From UBA4582 sp047629195 (GTDB lineage Bacteria > Pseudomonadota > Gammaproteobacteria > Pseudomonadales > Azotimanducaceae), in the NCBI GenBank assembly GCA_047629195.1, contig JBLHWY010000008.1:18610-82609 (forward strand): 64,000 bases of DNA, read 5' to 3'. Under the pieces are notes generated by a model. The model had not been told where the DNA came from. It did no database searches and saw only the letters and a program-made list of their open reading frames with translations. A program made the position numbers and the translations under genes. Below are positions 63,063-64,000 of this stretch, piece by piece. Position 1 is the first letter of the stretch, and every line of letters begins with the position of its first letter.

Positions 63063-64000
63063 ATGATTAGAACGACCCGCATAAGAGTATCTCACCGTAT
63101 TTACACAATTTTTGTGGCTGGCATTGTCATGTGTCTTGTCATGGCTAGGGGCATGCCCTTGCTGCTTATTACACCTGTAATATGGGCAGCATCACTCGAT
63201 GAGACACTAATCGACAGTATTCGGGTTCGCCCGTCTCCTGAAAGAACCAGGATTGTATTTGACCTGTCGCAACCTGTTGAGCACAAATTGTTTTCTTTAA
63301 GCAATCCAAGACGTCTGGTCATCGATATCGAAGATGCGCGTTTGGGGTCCGATAAGGCAAAGAACATTCTCGAAAACCTCAGCTATCGCGGCACGCCGAT
63401 TAAAAACATGCGGACAGCATCAAGAAATGTCAATGACTTAAGGGTTGTGCTGGAGTTGGAGGAACCTGTCAAACCGCGGAGTTTTGTGCTGCGGCCGATC
63501 CTTCAATACGGTCATCGTCTTGTGATTGACTTGTATGAGGTAGAGCAGCAAATCGCCCCCATTTCAAAACAGGTTGATCGTATTTCAAGGCAGATGCGTG
63601 ATGTTGTGATTGCCATAGATGCTGGTCATGGCGGTGATGATCCAGGAGCCGTGGGTAAGGGTAAGTTTTACGAGAAAAATGCAGTACTCGCAATTGCTAA
63701 AAAACTCCATCTGATGTTTCAAAAGGAACCGGGATTCAAGTCTGTTCTAACGAGAGAGGGCGACTACTACTTGGCTCACAGGAAAAGAACAGAAATTGCT
63801 CGGGCGCAGCAGGCCGATGTTTTTTTGTCGATACATGCGGATGCTTTTAAAACAGCGGAAGCTAGCGGCGCTTCTGTTTATGCGATATCACAACAAGGTG
63901 CAACCAGTGAAGCAGCGAGATGGCTAGCTGAAAAAGAAAACTCCGCCGACCTCATCGGTGGGGTGGGCGCCGTCAGCCTGGATGACAAGGATGATTTGCT
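63063..64000 (+). CDS. amiB: N-acetylmuramoyl-L-alanine amidase (AmiB/AmiC type), truncated by the window end
   Basis: The frame opens at ATG 63063 and is still open at base 64000 (312 codons). An N-terminal hydrophobic segment (about 16-45) ending near IWAAS is the probable signal peptide. An AMIN domain follows (about 48-150; IRVRPSPERTRIVFDLSQ, NPRRLVIDIEDARLG). The amidase-3 catalytic domain begins at VVIAIDAGHGGDDPGAVG, with zinc ligand His in DAGHGG, Glu in YEKNAVLAIA and LSIHADAF. It cleaves septal peptidoglycan in daughter-cell separation. The usual next gene, mutL, lies outside. Confidence 0.93.
   Translation, partial: MIRTTRIRVSHRIYTIFVAGIVMCLVMARGMPLLLITPVIWAASLDETLIDSIRVRPSPERTRIVFDLSQPVEHKLFSLSNPRRLVIDIEDARLGSDKAKNILENLSYRGTPIKNMRTASRNVNDLRVVLELEEPVKPRSFVLRPILQYGHRLVIDLYEVEQQIAPISKQVDRISRQMRDVVIAIDAGHGGDDPGAVGKGKFYEKNAVLAIAKKLHLMFQKEPGFKSVLTREGDYYLAHRKRTEIARAQQADVFLSIHADAFKTAEASGASVYAISQQGATSEAARWLAEKENSADLIGGVGAVSLDDKDDL

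Noticed and set aside
1..64000. tRNA genes, prophage, complete insertion sequences, toxin-antitoxin or defence systems
   Set aside because: No cloverleaf-like sequences, transposase, integrase, phage or defence-type proteins were recognised on reading both strands; a tRNA scan would be needed to exclude a missed tRNA.

Overview
The window is chromosomal DNA of a gammaproteobacterium outside the Enterobacterales. Base composition looks like the mid-40s % G+C (estimated by eye, not computed). Many gene blocks have the same order as in Pseudomonas: TIGR02449-zapA-6S RNA-fau divergent from ygfB-pepP-ubiI; HAD-rppH-ptsP-lgt; argE-argA; glnE-ilvE-waaF-waaC-waaP-kinases-carbamoyltransferase; parE-parC; ytjB-type gene/serB/fimX; psd-rhdA and orn. 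These blocks are joined differently from Pseudomonas and some members are missing (ubiH, waaG, rsgA). There are no rRNAs, no tRNAs that I can recognise, no CRISPR array, no prophage and no transposase gene. Coding density is high.

Layout. 0-3.4 kb: aldo/keto reductase, TauD-family dioxygenase, peptide deformylase and a 30-residue ORF with its own terminator. 3.4-9 kb: folate salvage, 6S RNA, division factors, ygfB, pepP, a heptanucleotide tandem array and ubiI. 8.4-13 kb: a complete glycine cleavage set, gcvT-gcvH-gcvPA-gcvPB, with P-protein split in two. 13-20 kb: imelysin lipoprotein, HAD phosphatase, rppH, ptsP, lgt, fabV. 20-25.3 kb: MASE2-type adenylate cyclase, hemE, argA, argE. 25.5-31.6 kb: a small exported peptide, a GspE/PilB-type ATPase coupled to glnE, then ilvE. 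31.6-45 kb: LPS core assembly (two heptosyltransferases, three sugar kinases of which one is a tandem fusion, a carbamoyltransferase, a glycosyltransferase, hldE and waaA), with an oxidoreductase pair and a Cys-rich protein in between. 45-50 kb: yqiB, parE, parC. 50-56 kb: ytjB-like protein, serB, GNAT, fimX. 55.7-64 kb: efp with its lysylation enzyme epmA, psd, rhdA, orn, queG, nnr, tsaE and the start of an AmiB/C amidase, which runs off the window.

The strongest unexplained signal is a repeat of about 125-135 bp present twice (13013-13146 and 50184-50307). It has imperfect terminal inverted repeats, and each copy begins at the stop codon of a forward gene and ends just before a convergent reverse gene. 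Other points worth following are the heptanucleotide array before ubiI, the small membrane ORF with a terminator through its stop codon, the large palindrome between gcvH and gcvPA, the CWC-DUF5522 fusion overlapping waaA, a degenerate cyclase-like domain on the YtjB homologue, and frequent TTG starts. No clearly new multi-gene system is visible; most genes are conserved housekeeping genes.
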